The notes under the pieces were generated by a model. That model ran no database searches, was not told where the DNA came from, and saw only the letters and a list, made by a program, of their open reading frames with translations. Position numbers and translations under genes: made by a program. From Thermospira aquatica (lineage in GTDB: Bacteria; Spirochaetota; Brevinematia; Brevinematales; Thermospiraceae), in the NCBI RefSeq assembly GCF_023525255.1, contig NZ_CP073355.1, forward strand, positions 1,984,001 through 2,048,000: a stretch of 64,000 nt of DNA. The letters run 5' to 3'. Below, piece after piece: positions 25,608 to 34,446 of this stretch. Numbering within the stretch: position 1 is the first letter of the stretch; each line of letters starts with the position of its first letter.

Positions 25608-26429
25608 TTAATATACTAAATAAACAAGAATATTTGAAAAAGCATGCGCAATGGTTGAGGGGATTAAGTTTCTACTTGAAAACCTCAAGATTCCCAGAAT
25701 AAAGCTTATCAGAAAATACAAAAAGATTTCATTCAAGTCTTTTGGGAGATGGGCAAAGGTAAAGAGGAAAGATGAGCCCAAAAGAGCAAGATTGTGGTTA
25801 AATTTTTTCTCTATCAAGTCATATATTATTCCTCTGAAAATGGTTTCCTCACATAATGGAGCCAGAAGAGAGAGAATGAGTATATAGGTTGCTTTATAGA
25901 ATCCACTTAATGCTGTTTCTTCCGTTAATGAAAGGTTTAATAAACTCAGAAGAAGAAATACACATACGGAAGCAACTATGCCAATAAAAATGTCGTACAG
26001 AGGCTTTTTTGTGGTGTATCCATAAGAAAAAAAGCTTTTGCCGGTTTTATTTCTTATATAAACCATAAGGATGGGAAATACAAAAATATACTCTCCACCT
26101 ATTGCAAGGAATTTTATAAATTCAGAAATTATGTGTGAAATACCATCAAAATTATACAAAAAGACAAAAGATGCTGTTGTCAGGAACAAAAGTCCAATCC
26201 TGAAATAAAGATTTATATTTAACTTTCTCAGTTTACGATAAAATTCCATGGTGGCAAGAAATTCCTTTAAAACCTTTATTTTCTCAGTTTCTGAAAACTT
26301 TATATTGTTTTTCAATAATGAAGCCACAATCCTTCTTTCATTTTTCCCTAAGAATACCAAAACCTTTTTGACTATCTGTTTGTCAAGGATGGAAAGTAAA
26401 ATGAATACCTTTCTTTTGCCTGTAAGCAT
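25608..26429 (-). CDS. CPBP intramembrane protease with FliG-N-like N-terminus
   Basis: 273 residues. The C-terminal half is a CPBP (Abi/CAAX-protease-like) domain: CEETIFRGIIYD (metal-binding EExxxR), FTFAHLP (FxxxH-type) and IAHAFSN (HxxxN). There are about six to seven membrane helices in all. Residues 5-60 (KRKVFILLSILDKQIVKK, then VLKEFLATM) resemble the FliG N-terminal domain in length and pattern; this is an inference by eye. It lies 20 bp after the C-terminal end of an ABC ATPase gene that was cut by IS256, so it was once part of an ABC transporter operon. Low GC compared with neighbours. Confidence 0.8.
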   Translation of the reverse strand: MLTGKRKVFILLSILDKQIVKKVLVFLGKNERRIVASLLKNNIKFSETEKIKVLKEFLATMEFYRKLRKLNINLYFRIGLLFLTTASFVFLYNFDGISHIISEFIKFLAIGGEYIFVFPILMVYIRNKTGKSFFSYGYTTKKPLYDIFIGIVASVCVFLLLSLLNLSLTEETALSGFYKATYILILSLLAPLCEETIFRGIIYDLIEKKFNHNLALLGSSFLFTFAHLPKDLNEIFLYFLISFILGILRFSSRNLIPSTIAHAFSNILVYLVY

Positions 26430-26449
26430 ATAGAGACTTATCGGAAATA

Positions 26450-26529
26450 TTAAGCCAATTCTTTTACCTTTGTCACAAAAACATCTTCAAGTGATGGCAA
26501 AATCAATTGAACATTTGGATTGTATCCTG
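26450..26529 (-). pseudogene. ABC transporter ATPase, last 26 codons
   Basis: The minus strand reads GYNPNVQLILPSLEDVFV followed by TKVKELA and TAA. The pattern PSLEDVFV plus a short tail is the usual C-terminus of ABC-2/drug-type exporter ATPases. The rest is missing: IS256 sequence starts at 26530. The gene must have been cut by the insertion. Confidence 0.7.
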
Positions 26530-26660
26530 GGCAGTGTATACTTAATTGTGTCTGGTAGGAAAAAGATAACCTCCTGTGATAATATAAATAAAACTATCAC
26601 AGGAGGCCAGATATGATTGAGACGAAGAATATTTTAGAGCTATTCAAACCAATTGTCAAG
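26530..26660 (+). mobile_element. IS256 fragment C (first 131 bp)
   Basis: Identical in layout to the left end of copies A and B: GGCAGTGTATACTT, the Shine-Dalgarno hairpin, and the start of the transposase (MIETKNILELFKPIVK). It stops at gtcaag (26660); family 1 copy 3 starts at 26665. The remaining 1.1 kb is absent. Confidence 0.95.
26631..26659 (-). promoter_or_regulatory. Antisense promoter-like site inside IS256 fragment C
   Basis: Minus strand TTGACA (26659-26654), 17-bp spacer, TAAAAT (26636-26631). It lies antisense within the IS256 transposase start. Family 1 copy 3 is inserted exactly 5 bp upstream of its -35 box. Confidence 0.6.
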
Positions 26661-26753
26661 TCATCGAATTGCTTCATAATAAAAGTACTCGAAAAGGGAA
26701 CTTTGCTTCAAAATAAAAAAGTACTTTAAATTTGTGTAAAATAATCCAGTTCA

Positions 26754-26914
26754 TGGCTCGACAAGCTCGCCAACCGTGGCTCGACAAGCTCGCCAACCGT
26801 GGCTCGACAAGCTCGCCAACCGTGGCTCGACAAGCTCGCTAACCGTGGCTCGACAGGCTCGCCAACCGTGGCTCGACAAGCTCGCTAACCGTGGCTCGAC
26901 AGGCTCGCCAACCG
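26754..26914. repeat. 23-bp tandem array, 7 units
   Basis: 161 bp, exactly 7 units (tggctcgacaagctcgcc + aaccg), with some units changed (gctaacc, caggctc). Flanked by CCAGTTCA and GAATTGG, the arms of the hairpin seen whole in copy 4. Confidence 0.97.
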
Positions 26915-27021
26915 GAATTGGGGTAGCGATGTTTGAAAGGAGACCTATTTACAGGGAAACGGCAAAATGATATGCTGAGCTTGTCGAAGCAGAGTATCAA
27001 AAAGCCAGCAAAAAGGAAAAA

Positions 27022-28179
27022 ATGGAGATACTGGATTATTTTGTGAGGATAACAGGCCTAAAAAATCGAAACTATGCCGCCAGGCTCTTGAGGCAGCACG
27101 GAAAAACCATATATGTAGGCAAAAAAAATTACCTTAAAGCCGACATAGCCAAGAAGGGCAAAAGACCTGGCAGAAAGAAAAAATTCGGCGAAGAGGAACT
27201 AAAACTTCTAAAAAAGGTCTGGGAAATTGAAAACTACATGTGTGGCAAACGTTTAAAGCCAATTTTAAATGAAGTTTTAGATAATCTCTTAGCAAACGGA
27301 CATCTCCACGGTTCTCCACAGGCTATAGAAAACTTGCGCCATATAAGTGCTTCAAGTATTGACCGACTTTTGAAACATGAGCGTAAAAAGCTTGAGATAA
27401 AAGGACGAAAAGGCACAAAACCTGGAACGCTATTAAAGCAACAAATAGCTATACGCACGTGGGCAGAGTGGGATGAAAATTGCCCTGGTTTTATGGAGAT
27501 TGATCTGGTTGCCCATGAGGGAGGAAATAGCCGGGGAGATTTTGCTCAAACATTAAATATGGTGGATGTTTGGAGCGGTTGGACAGAACTTGTGGCAATC
27601 AAAAACAAAGCTTCAAAATGGGTAAGAGAAGCCATAGAAAAAGTCCAAAGAAGACTTCCTTTTGATTTACGGGGAATTGATTCTGATACCGGTGCTGAAT
27701 TTATTAATCATCCTCTGCGCGATTGGTGTGAGAAGAACCAGATAAAATTTACAAGGGGAAGAAGCTCCCGTTCCAATGATAACTGCTACGTTGAGCAGAA
27801 AAACTATTCCATAGTCCGCCAGAATGTTGGATACTTCCGCTACGATACCGAGGAAGAAGTCTACTACTTGAACCGACTCTATGCGTATCTCAGGCTTTAT
27901 GCCAACTTTTTTCAACCGGTTATGAAAATGACAGAGAAAAAGAGAATCGGAAGCAAGGTGCAAAAGAAGCATGATGATATTAAAACTCCCTACCAGCGGC
28001 TTTTAGAAAGCTCTTATGTAAGTGAGGCACAAAAGGAACGCCTAACAAGGCTTTATAAGGCTCTCGATTTGTTTCACCTAAGACAAAAAATTACGGCTTG
28101 CCAGAGAAAACTTTTCAGCCTTCAAAAGAAAAAGAATGTAAAAAACAAAAATTTGGAGGAAACTGTATGGAATTTTTGA
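27022..28179 (+). CDS. Family 1 transposase, N-terminally shortened but otherwise complete
   Basis: 385 residues from ATG 27022 (MEILDYFVRITG). The original ATG at 26929 gives MFERRPIYRETAK and then TGA, brought in by a 24-bp insertion (26969-26992 region); about 30 N-terminal residues are therefore separated from the rest. Downstream the frame is uninterrupted: a basic helical N-terminal region, the DDE core with EIDLVAHEGG, GIDSDTGAEFINH and NCYVEQKNYSIVRQ, and a Lys-rich helical C-terminus. The core resembles IS481/ISNCY integrase-type transposases. No Shine-Dalgarno site is evident for the internal start, although AAAAAGGAAAAA precedes it. It may still be partly active. Confidence 0.85.
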   Translation: MEILDYFVRITGLKNRNYAARLLRQHGKTIYVGKKNYLKADIAKKGKRPGRKKKFGEEELKLLKKVWEIENYMCGKRLKPILNEVLDNLLANGHLHGSPQAIENLRHISASSIDRLLKHERKKLEIKGRKGTKPGTLLKQQIAIRTWAEWDENCPGFMEIDLVAHEGGNSRGDFAQTLNMVDVWSGWTELVAIKNKASKWVREAIEKVQRRLPFDLRGIDSDTGAEFINHPLRDWCEKNQIKFTRGRSSRSNDNCYVEQKNYSIVRQNVGYFRYDTEEEVYYLNRLYAYLRLYANFFQPVMKMTEKKRIGSKVQKKHDDIKTPYQRLLESSYVSEAQKERLTRLYKALDLFHLRQKITACQRKLFSLQKKKNVKNKNLEETVWNF

Positions 28180-28250
28180 GTACTTTTTTTTATGAGGCAA
28201 TGATTCGAATTTCGAGTACTTTTTTATTTGACGCAACGGGGTTTAAACAA

Positions 28251-28283
28251 AAAAGGGCTGCTAAAAAGCAGCCCTTTTGTTTA
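28251..28283 (-). terminator. Terminator after GH57-like gene
   Basis: AAAAGGGCTGCT-aaaa-AGCAGCCCTTTT hairpin next to the stop codon of the minus-strand gene, with T tracts on the exit side (ttttttgttt in minus reading). IS copy 3 ends 10 bp away. Confidence 0.85.
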
Positions 28284-31016
28284 TTCTGTGATGTCAAAAC
28301 TCATTCGAGGAGTGATGCCTTCTTTCCCTTTGGTACTTCTAAGGTAGAGGAAATAATCTACAGTATCACCGATGTTTCCTCTTCCAAGGAAGACTCTCAC
28401 TGTCCCATCAAAACCGAGTTTTGCCCGGATGCGACGGTATTCAGGGGCGTTATTGACACGGTATACGAGATAGATATTATTGTAGTCTATACCCTCCACA
28501 GGATCAAAAACCTTAAACGTGAGATAGATACCTGAGTTTGCAGTGGGTTTCTCGGGATGAAGTGTCAACTCGGTAACTTTAAATGGATTCCCCAGGATCT
28601 TTGTGTCATAGCGATCCTTGTCTTCGGGAGAAACAACCTCCCCTTGGGTTGCGAGCGTGGGAATATTTATTTTTTTCCTTTTGAGTACGTTAAGCAGAAT
28701 GTCGTATACTTCGGCTGTTTGCTTCATGGCCAATTCCATCTGGTTACTTGCAGTCTTCATGTTATTTAGATTTCCAGACCAGAGCCAATCTGAGTGGGTA
28801 GCCATCACAAGATTTTCCCATGTTTCTATGTAGAGGTAGTCGGGATAACTTGTGTCAAGCTTGAGATCAGATACCATTTGCTTTGCAGAAACAATTTCCA
28901 GTACCTTTTTCCCGTTGGCACGAATATTATCCCAGATAGCTTGTTTCATCGGATGGTCAAACCATATCTTATAGCTGACCGTTTGGGTTTCAATGTCGTA
29001 GTACCAACCACCTGAGATTTTCTCACTAAGAAAACTTTGTGTTGGAATTACTTTTTTGAAGATATCCTCACCGCTCTTGAAACGGATCCATGGGATAGTT
29101 TTGAGTTTTGTGAAGAGTTTATCCATAAACTCTCCATCACCAATGAATTCTCCGTTGTTTGCTACTACAATAACCGAGTTTCCATCCTTGTTCTGGAGTG
29201 CCACAGAGATTACGTAGAGAATAAACTCATCGATTGCTTTGTCTGTTTTCTTAAGGAGAATGTTTACCGCTTTGCTGTCTCGAATAAGCGCGTTCATGGC
29301 GAAACCTTTACTCATAATACGTGAAGGTTTGCGGTAATCGATATCTGGCATGTCTTTATAGCCTGTGTCTACCGCAATATCAGAGAGATATCCCCACGTG
29401 AGCTTATTTTGGACAACGGGTTCAAGTACCCCGTCAGCATAGGCAAGCTCAGGAAAGAAGAAACCATTTGGTTTCACACCAAAAGCAAGCTGTTTAATGT
29501 CCATATCCATGCCTATCTGTTCCTTGATCTCTTCGGTAGAAATAAAGGGAAATAAGGGATTTCCATAGCCGGTGGCAACAAGATTAAAGGTTCCTTTTTT
29601 GATCAAATTACCATACATGGAAACAAATTGAGGAGAAACCAGCATCCATTGATAGAGTAACGCACCACTAATGATGATATCACTTCGTACCGTTGGATGT
29701 TTTTGGTAAAGTTTTACAATATTTGAATAAACTGGCGCCAGAGGAACAAGATTTGCCTTGATTTTCCCTGTAGAGTTGTAGATGGGTTGATTAAGAAGCC
29801 AGGCAAAGTTAATCGTCAGGGGTTTACTTACAGCCGGTATAGGGATCTCTCCCATTTTGACGGTCCGTTCTGCTCGATAAACATCAACCCCGCTAGGATC
29901 AGTAACTCTCACAACCACTATATAATATCCACCTTTGATTTTGGCTGAGGCTGTTGCTGAAGCAGAATAGGAAACAAATTTCTCAGGGACAATCTCGGAG
30001 AGTGTATCTTCTTTGATAGTGTCAAGAAGATTTTTTCCTGTATCGTAGATTTCAATAAAAAGTTTTCCGCCAGGGAAATTTCCAGGAGTAAACTTGTAGA
30101 TTTGGCCGCTTACGGTAATTTTTCCGTTTGCGTAGGTGGCTACCATGGAACCTGTAAATCCCGTTTCTAGATTCCCTACAGCAATATTTTGCATGGGAGG
30201 GAGAAGAACAATACTGACGTCATAGTAGGCTTTTTCTTTTGGTTGGAGAACTTTTTTCTTGAACACCAAATCATAGGTAGGCACTATTGGATCATGGAAG
30301 GTCCAATAAGCATCAATGAGAGACGGAGAGAACAGCCAAACAGCTGATGACTTGCCATTGGGAACGGTAAGACCTGCAAACCCCGCACTGGGGAACATAT
30401 CCAAACCATGCCCTGCACTTCCCGGGTTAAATCCAATCTCAACGACATCATTTTCTAAAGGGAGCCATGTACTTTTAGCATCCTTGTTGGTAGGTCCAAG
30501 AATCGGTCTAGATTGATGCCAGTAGGTAACTTCTATAGGTTTTCCACCCCGGTTTTCAATCTCAACTAAGGAATAAACGGCAGGAACCGTGGTATCTACA
30601 GAGATTCGTTTTGTAAGGAAAAGATTTTTCTTTGTAGGATTAGCCTTACCAACATCAACACTCATTTCTATATACGCTTTGGACTCGTCCTTTGTGAAAC
30701 CAAATCCTTTCACATCGTATTTCGTCTTGGCAAGTCCTGGCCATGAGAGATCAACGATATCGTAAAAAGCGCCCGCAGAATCTGGAGAATTTGGATTGAA
30801 TGTTTGAACAAGCTCTTCCCCTGTTTCTTTATTCACAATGGAGAGGGCTCTCCCTCCCATTTTTGGTTCGATAACTACTTTAATTCTATTGTTTTCGAGG
30901 ACATAGAGACCATCTTTTTGCTTATATGCAAAGAGGTTGCTTGCTTTTGAAATATAACTTTGTCCCCAGAGAATCTGAATAAGACTGACAAAGAGAAGTA
31001 TGTACCACCGTTTCAT
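28281..31016 (-). CDS. Exported GH57-like protein with N-terminal mutarotase-like domain
   Basis: 911 residues with a Sec signal peptide (MKRWYILLFVSLIQILWG). Residues about 30-280 look like a galactose-mutarotase-type beta sandwich (NNRIKVVIEPKMGGRALSIVN). Residues 290-390 are Ig-like. Residues about 400-780 follow the GH57 (alpha-amylase/mannosidase-like) barrel order: FAWLLNQPIY at 404-413 in place of the HQP motif, GYGNPLFPF at 483-491 in place of GYxHPxxP, FFFPELAY at 519-526 with the putative nucleophile Glu523, and THSDWLW later. Both motif histidines are Asn (409 and 486), so catalysis is uncertain. A beta-rich C-terminal domain follows. It lies 18 bp after the PEGA protein gene and is probably co-transcribed. 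Confidence 0.65.
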   Translation of the reverse strand: MKRWYILLFVSLIQILWGQSYISKASNLFAYKQKDGLYVLENNRIKVVIEPKMGGRALSIVNKETGEELVQTFNPNSPDSAGAFYDIVDLSWPGLAKTKYDVKGFGFTKDESKAYIEMSVDVGKANPTKKNLFLTKRISVDTTVPAVYSLVEIENRGGKPIEVTYWHQSRPILGPTNKDAKSTWLPLENDVVEIGFNPGSAGHGLDMFPSAGFAGLTVPNGKSSAVWLFSPSLIDAYWTFHDPIVPTYDLVFKKKVLQPKEKAYYDVSIVLLPPMQNIAVGNLETGFTGSMVATYANGKITVSGQIYKFTPGNFPGGKLFIEIYDTGKNLLDTIKEDTLSEIVPEKFVSYSASATASAKIKGGYYIVVVRVTDPSGVDVYRAERTVKMGEIPIPAVSKPLTINFAWLLNQPIYNSTGKIKANLVPLAPVYSNIVKLYQKHPTVRSDIIISGALLYQWMLVSPQFVSMYGNLIKKGTFNLVATGYGNPLFPFISTEEIKEQIGMDMDIKQLAFGVKPNGFFFPELAYADGVLEPVVQNKLTWGYLSDIAVDTGYKDMPDIDYRKPSRIMSKGFAMNALIRDSKAVNILLKKTDKAIDEFILYVISVALQNKDGNSVIVVANNGEFIGDGEFMDKLFTKLKTIPWIRFKSGEDIFKKVIPTQSFLSEKISGGWYYDIETQTVSYKIWFDHPMKQAIWDNIRANGKKVLEIVSAKQMVSDLKLDTSYPDYLYIETWENLVMATHSDWLWSGNLNNMKTASNQMELAMKQTAEVYDILLNVLKRKKINIPTLATQGEVVSPEDKDRYDTKILGNPFKVTELTLHPEKPTANSGIYLTFKVFDPVEGIDYNNIYLVYRVNNAPEYRRIRAKLGFDGTVRVFLGRGNIGDTVDYFLYLRSTKGKEGITPRMSFDITE

Positions 31017-31034
31017 AGTTTCCTCCTTTACTTA

Positions 31035-34000
31035 TTATTCTTCTGTAAACCAGAAGGTAATACCTGCACTGATACCCTGCTGACTCGTCTTGAAGTAGTC
31101 TTGAAAACCAAAAGTGTAGGCCAATCGTATTCCAAACCATGCAAACTTTAAATCCATGCCAACATCTACGAGGTCATTTTTAGCAATGTCAAACACAATA
31201 AAATCAGACCACAGAACTTGTGTATCGGCAAAGAGACTCCACTGAGCAAGAAGAGGTATACGCAATCCACCACCCACAGCAAGTGCATAAGGAATATAGT
31301 TCTCGCTCATGTTATACATACCGCCAATATTGAGTTGTAAGAAAGGCAAAGGATGTATCCCAAAATGAGCTCGAATCATATGATTCATATTAGGAGAAAA
31401 GCTGAAACTCTTAGATTCAATACCAGTATAGGAGGCTGTAAGACTGACACCGCTCCAGTTACGTACCATTTTTGGCCACCAAACATCGGCTTGCTTTTTC
31501 TGTTTTTGAACATTTTCTATGTGTTTCTCTATACGACTCCGTTGTTCTTTAATAGCAGAATAATCTTTGAACGGAGAAGTGTCTATCTTCGCGAGAGCGT
31601 TCTGATAGAGACGAAGGGCTTCAGCATATTGTCCATTTTCAGCCTTTCTGTCTGCTTCATATACCATAGGAGTAAGAGACTCCATCAATACTTTCGCATC
31701 GCCAGCTAGCTCTTTTTCCATCTTTTTGTTCATGGCCGTTTTTTGCTTTAGCTGAATATCAACATAGGTATTAGAAAGAGTCTCGTTTTCAAAGGCTTCC
31801 ATCTCTTGTATCATCGAAAGAGCACGGTTGTAGTATTTAATACTATCTTCGTAATTCTCGTTCTGGCTAGCTGTGTCGCCTGAGGCTATCAAAGCCAATA
31901 CCTCAGGTTCTATCTGCTTCCAAGCGTAGTTTGCATAACTATTTCTAATACTTGTTCGAAGCCCTGGAAGCGGTGTGTTGGTAAGTCCACTCTGGTCAAT
32001 CTTGAGAGCTAAAAGTTTGAAGTTGCTTACACTTGCGGCTATTTCACCCTTTTCAGCCATTGTTACCCAATATTGATAATTTGTCGAAACATCGATATAC
32101 AAATCCGCAATGAGAATATTTTCGCCAAGTTCTTTTTTTTGGCTCAGGATTTCACTTTCTATTTGTTTGATCCTGGGAAAGTTTGCATACTCAGAATTTC
32201 TGAGGGTTCCAAGAGCTAAAGCAAAGTTAGAACTTGAAGCAATAAAATCATTCTGACTGGCAGCATCTATAGCCTGTTGAAGGAAAAACAGACTACTATC
32301 AATAACATCATCTTCTCCTACGCCTGGTGTAGAAGTAAAGGTAAGGATCTTTGTACCACGTGAGTCTACAATGAAGTTAGTTACTATTGTTTTGAATCCC
32401 CGTTTATTGAGCTTGAGGGTTACACTACCCATCTCCACAGAGAAGACATTTGAACTACTATACCCTACAAAATCATCGTTGACAAAAGCCTCAAAACCCT
32501 TTTCAGGAACGGTGCTGACATACAACTTGGCTGGAGCATCCTTGAGTTTCAGAGAAAGAGAATTTCTCATATTTGGCTGGATAAAAATGTTTGTGGAAAG
32601 AGTTTTGTAGCCTTCTTTTTCGATACGGACCTTAACTGTCCGTGCAGGGAGCATAGGAATCTCCAGACCTCCTACAACACTCCGTCCGCGTGGAATATTG
32701 TTAATACTCACGTAAGCATCATCGGGTGTTGTGCTCACTATCAAATCCCCAAATATAGGGGTAAGTTGTGCTAAAACTACATTAAAACGGGTAAGTGACC
32801 ACTCTACATTCGTAGAAACATTCATATAACCATCATTAGTACCCAAGAATTCTATCGAAATTTGGGGAGACTCAGACAAAGAAATAGTAGCAGGGGTTTT
32901 TACACGTCGTTTTTCAACGAGGGTAATAAGCCCTCTCTCCGGAGTGGATATCAGAAGTCCAACCACAGGACGAGGATTGAGATCTACCATGATAGTCTTC
33001 TGTTCTTCTTTGAGAGTAATATTTGTTCTGAAGGGTAGATAACCATCTTTTATGACTGTAACAAGATGGAGCCCTGGAGAAACCTGGGTTTCAAAGCTCC
33101 CATTCTGGATGGCGCCCATCTTTTTTTTGTTGATAATAACTGTGGCTCCTTCTTGGGCAGACTTGATAACAAAAGAAGCTCCTTTTCGGCTAAGCGAAAC
33201 ATTGTGCATATTTAAAACATTTGGTTCTAAAGTAAAAGTTTCTTGTTTCATTTTGTAGTTTGCCGTTTCTTCAAAGACAATAGTTTTTACGCCTGCATTA
33301 ATATTAGTCATAAAAAACGGTGTCCGTCCCTGAATGCTGTCTTCGAGAATCAAAAATTGTGCCCCTGGATAATCCGCATTAAGGAAAAGATGACCTTTAG
33401 GTCTGTCTTCTGCCGCACCCCGGATTTTTCGAGTCGCCGTTAAGCGTATGGTACAAGTAGTTGGGTTAAAACCTACGGTCACATTGGTAAAGAAAGGATC
33501 ATAACCATCCGCCATGACAAGAATAGGATAAGATCCAAGAGGTAGAATATTTTGACCCGGTTTAAGGATGACTGATGGCAGGGAAAGGATCTGGAGATTT
33601 TTGGCTTTAGCCGGTACCAATTTCAACGAAAGTTTTCCAGTAACTTCAGGTTGATAATAATATCTGTCCCATTGATTAAAGAGTGTAATAAGGGTTTCTT
33701 TTAACAAAGTGTTCAGTGCGGGTGTATTCGTAAGTAACGTGCTAGGAATATTGATACTCTTTATAGATGGTTTTGGTGTTGCAGGACTCTGATAAAACTT
33801 GAAAGTTATAGTATAACCGGTTGATGCTGTGGCAATAGAGATGTTAAGTGCCTGTTGAAAACGCACGTAATTAGAAAGACTTTTGAAAAATGTCCGAGAA
33901 AAAGGAGCCGCACGAATAGTTCGAAGTTTTTTAGGAGGCACGAGTTTATTTTTTATTATTGTCATATTCGTATTTGTGCGGTTAATTTCTTGAATAATGG

Positions 34001-34211
34001 AATTAGCCCAGTCAACTGCAGTATTCACAGGCAGGTAAACATTATTGAGAACATCATTTAAATCATTTAGATTGTAAGTAATCTGATTTACGAGGAGTTG
34101 GTAGCTTCCACTATCCATTTTTTTAGGTTGAGCACCAATAGCGACCAACGTCAGTGATTCTCCCCACATCACCAAAGGCAAAAGTAAAAGCATCAGAATA
34201 TGTTTTTTCAT
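31035..34211 (-). CDS. Large exported PEGA-domain protein with C-terminal barrel-like domain
   Basis: 1058 residues with a signal peptide (MKKHILMLLLLPLVMWGES). Residues 200-660 hold about five PEGA-type repeats (for example GATVIINKKKMGAIQNGSFE, DDAYVSINNIPRGRSVVGG, VRIEKEGYKTLSTNI). Residues 660-910 are helical and TPR-like with coiled coil (SRIEKHIENVQKQKKQ). The last 140 residues alternate in a beta-barrel-like pattern (LQLNIGGMYNMSENYIPYALAVGGGLRIP) and end in FWFTEE. A surface or outer-membrane anchored structural protein is likely; the sugar-binding or scaffolding role of PEGA repeats is not established. AGGAG precedes ATG 34211. Confidence 0.75.
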   Translation of the reverse strand: MKKHILMLLLLPLVMWGESLTLVAIGAQPKKMDSGSYQLLVNQITYNLNDLNDVLNNVYLPVNTAVDWANSIIQEINRTNTNMTIIKNKLVPPKKLRTIRAAPFSRTFFKSLSNYVRFQQALNISIATASTGYTITFKFYQSPATPKPSIKSINIPSTLLTNTPALNTLLKETLITLFNQWDRYYYQPEVTGKLSLKLVPAKAKNLQILSLPSVILKPGQNILPLGSYPILVMADGYDPFFTNVTVGFNPTTCTIRLTATRKIRGAAEDRPKGHLFLNADYPGAQFLILEDSIQGRTPFFMTNINAGVKTIVFEETANYKMKQETFTLEPNVLNMHNVSLSRKGASFVIKSAQEGATVIINKKKMGAIQNGSFETQVSPGLHLVTVIKDGYLPFRTNITLKEEQKTIMVDLNPRPVVGLLISTPERGLITLVEKRRVKTPATISLSESPQISIEFLGTNDGYMNVSTNVEWSLTRFNVVLAQLTPIFGDLIVSTTPDDAYVSINNIPRGRSVVGGLEIPMLPARTVKVRIEKEGYKTLSTNIFIQPNMRNSLSLKLKDAPAKLYVSTVPEKGFEAFVNDDFVGYSSSNVFSVEMGSVTLKLNKRGFKTIVTNFIVDSRGTKILTFTSTPGVGEDDVIDSSLFFLQQAIDAASQNDFIASSSNFALALGTLRNSEYANFPRIKQIESEILSQKKELGENILIADLYIDVSTNYQYWVTMAEKGEIAASVSNFKLLALKIDQSGLTNTPLPGLRTSIRNSYANYAWKQIEPEVLALIASGDTASQNENYEDSIKYYNRALSMIQEMEAFENETLSNTYVDIQLKQKTAMNKKMEKELAGDAKVLMESLTPMVYEADRKAENGQYAEALRLYQNALAKIDTSPFKDYSAIKEQRSRIEKHIENVQKQKKQADVWWPKMVRNWSGVSLTASYTGIESKSFSFSPNMNHMIRAHFGIHPLPFLQLNIGGMYNMSENYIPYALAVGGGLRIPLLAQWSLFADTQVLWSDFIVFDIAKNDLVDVGMDLKFAWFGIRLAYTFGFQDYFKTSQQGISAGITFWFTEE

Positions 34212-34254
34212 ATTTATCTCCTTTTAAAATTTTTCCTTTTAAACTTTATAGTTA

Positions 34255-34282
34255 ATTATACCATAAAATACTTGTTTGTCAA
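34255..34282 (-). promoter_or_regulatory. Sigma-70 promoter of the PEGA/GH57-like pair
   Basis: Minus strand TTGACA (34282-34277), 16-bp spacer, TATAAT (34260-34255), 44 bp before the PEGA gene start. Confidence 0.8.
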
Positions 34283-34446
34283 TAGCTTATAAAAAATATC
34301 TTTTCTCCCAAAATTTCCTAACTATATTACCTTTTTTATAAGCAAAAATGGAAATTTTTCGTGGTATTACTTAAAAGACTTTTAGAAAAACCGTCTTTCC
34401 TCAAAAATAAATCTACTCGAAATACAAAATTGAGGAAGAAAGCTAT

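Larger units (their letters stand above)
26665..28240 (+). mobile_element. Family 1 insertion sequence, copy 3
   Basis: 1576 bp, ends CGAATTGCTTCAT and TGACGCAACGGG. The flanking 5-mers differ (gtcat at left, gttta at right), unlike copies 2 and 4, so one flank has been replaced by later rearrangement. It carries 7 array units and a nearly complete transposase frame. Confidence 0.93.

Noticed and set aside
26776-26970. Fusion of array-encoded peptide with the transposase N-terminus in copy 3
   Set aside because: It is in frame only because of the unit count and ends at the TGA after RETAK; copies 1 and 2 are not in frame.
28098-28535. Plus-strand frame over the end of IS copy 3 and the GH57-like gene
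   Set aside because: It runs through the IS end, a terminator and an antisense gene; no coding signals.
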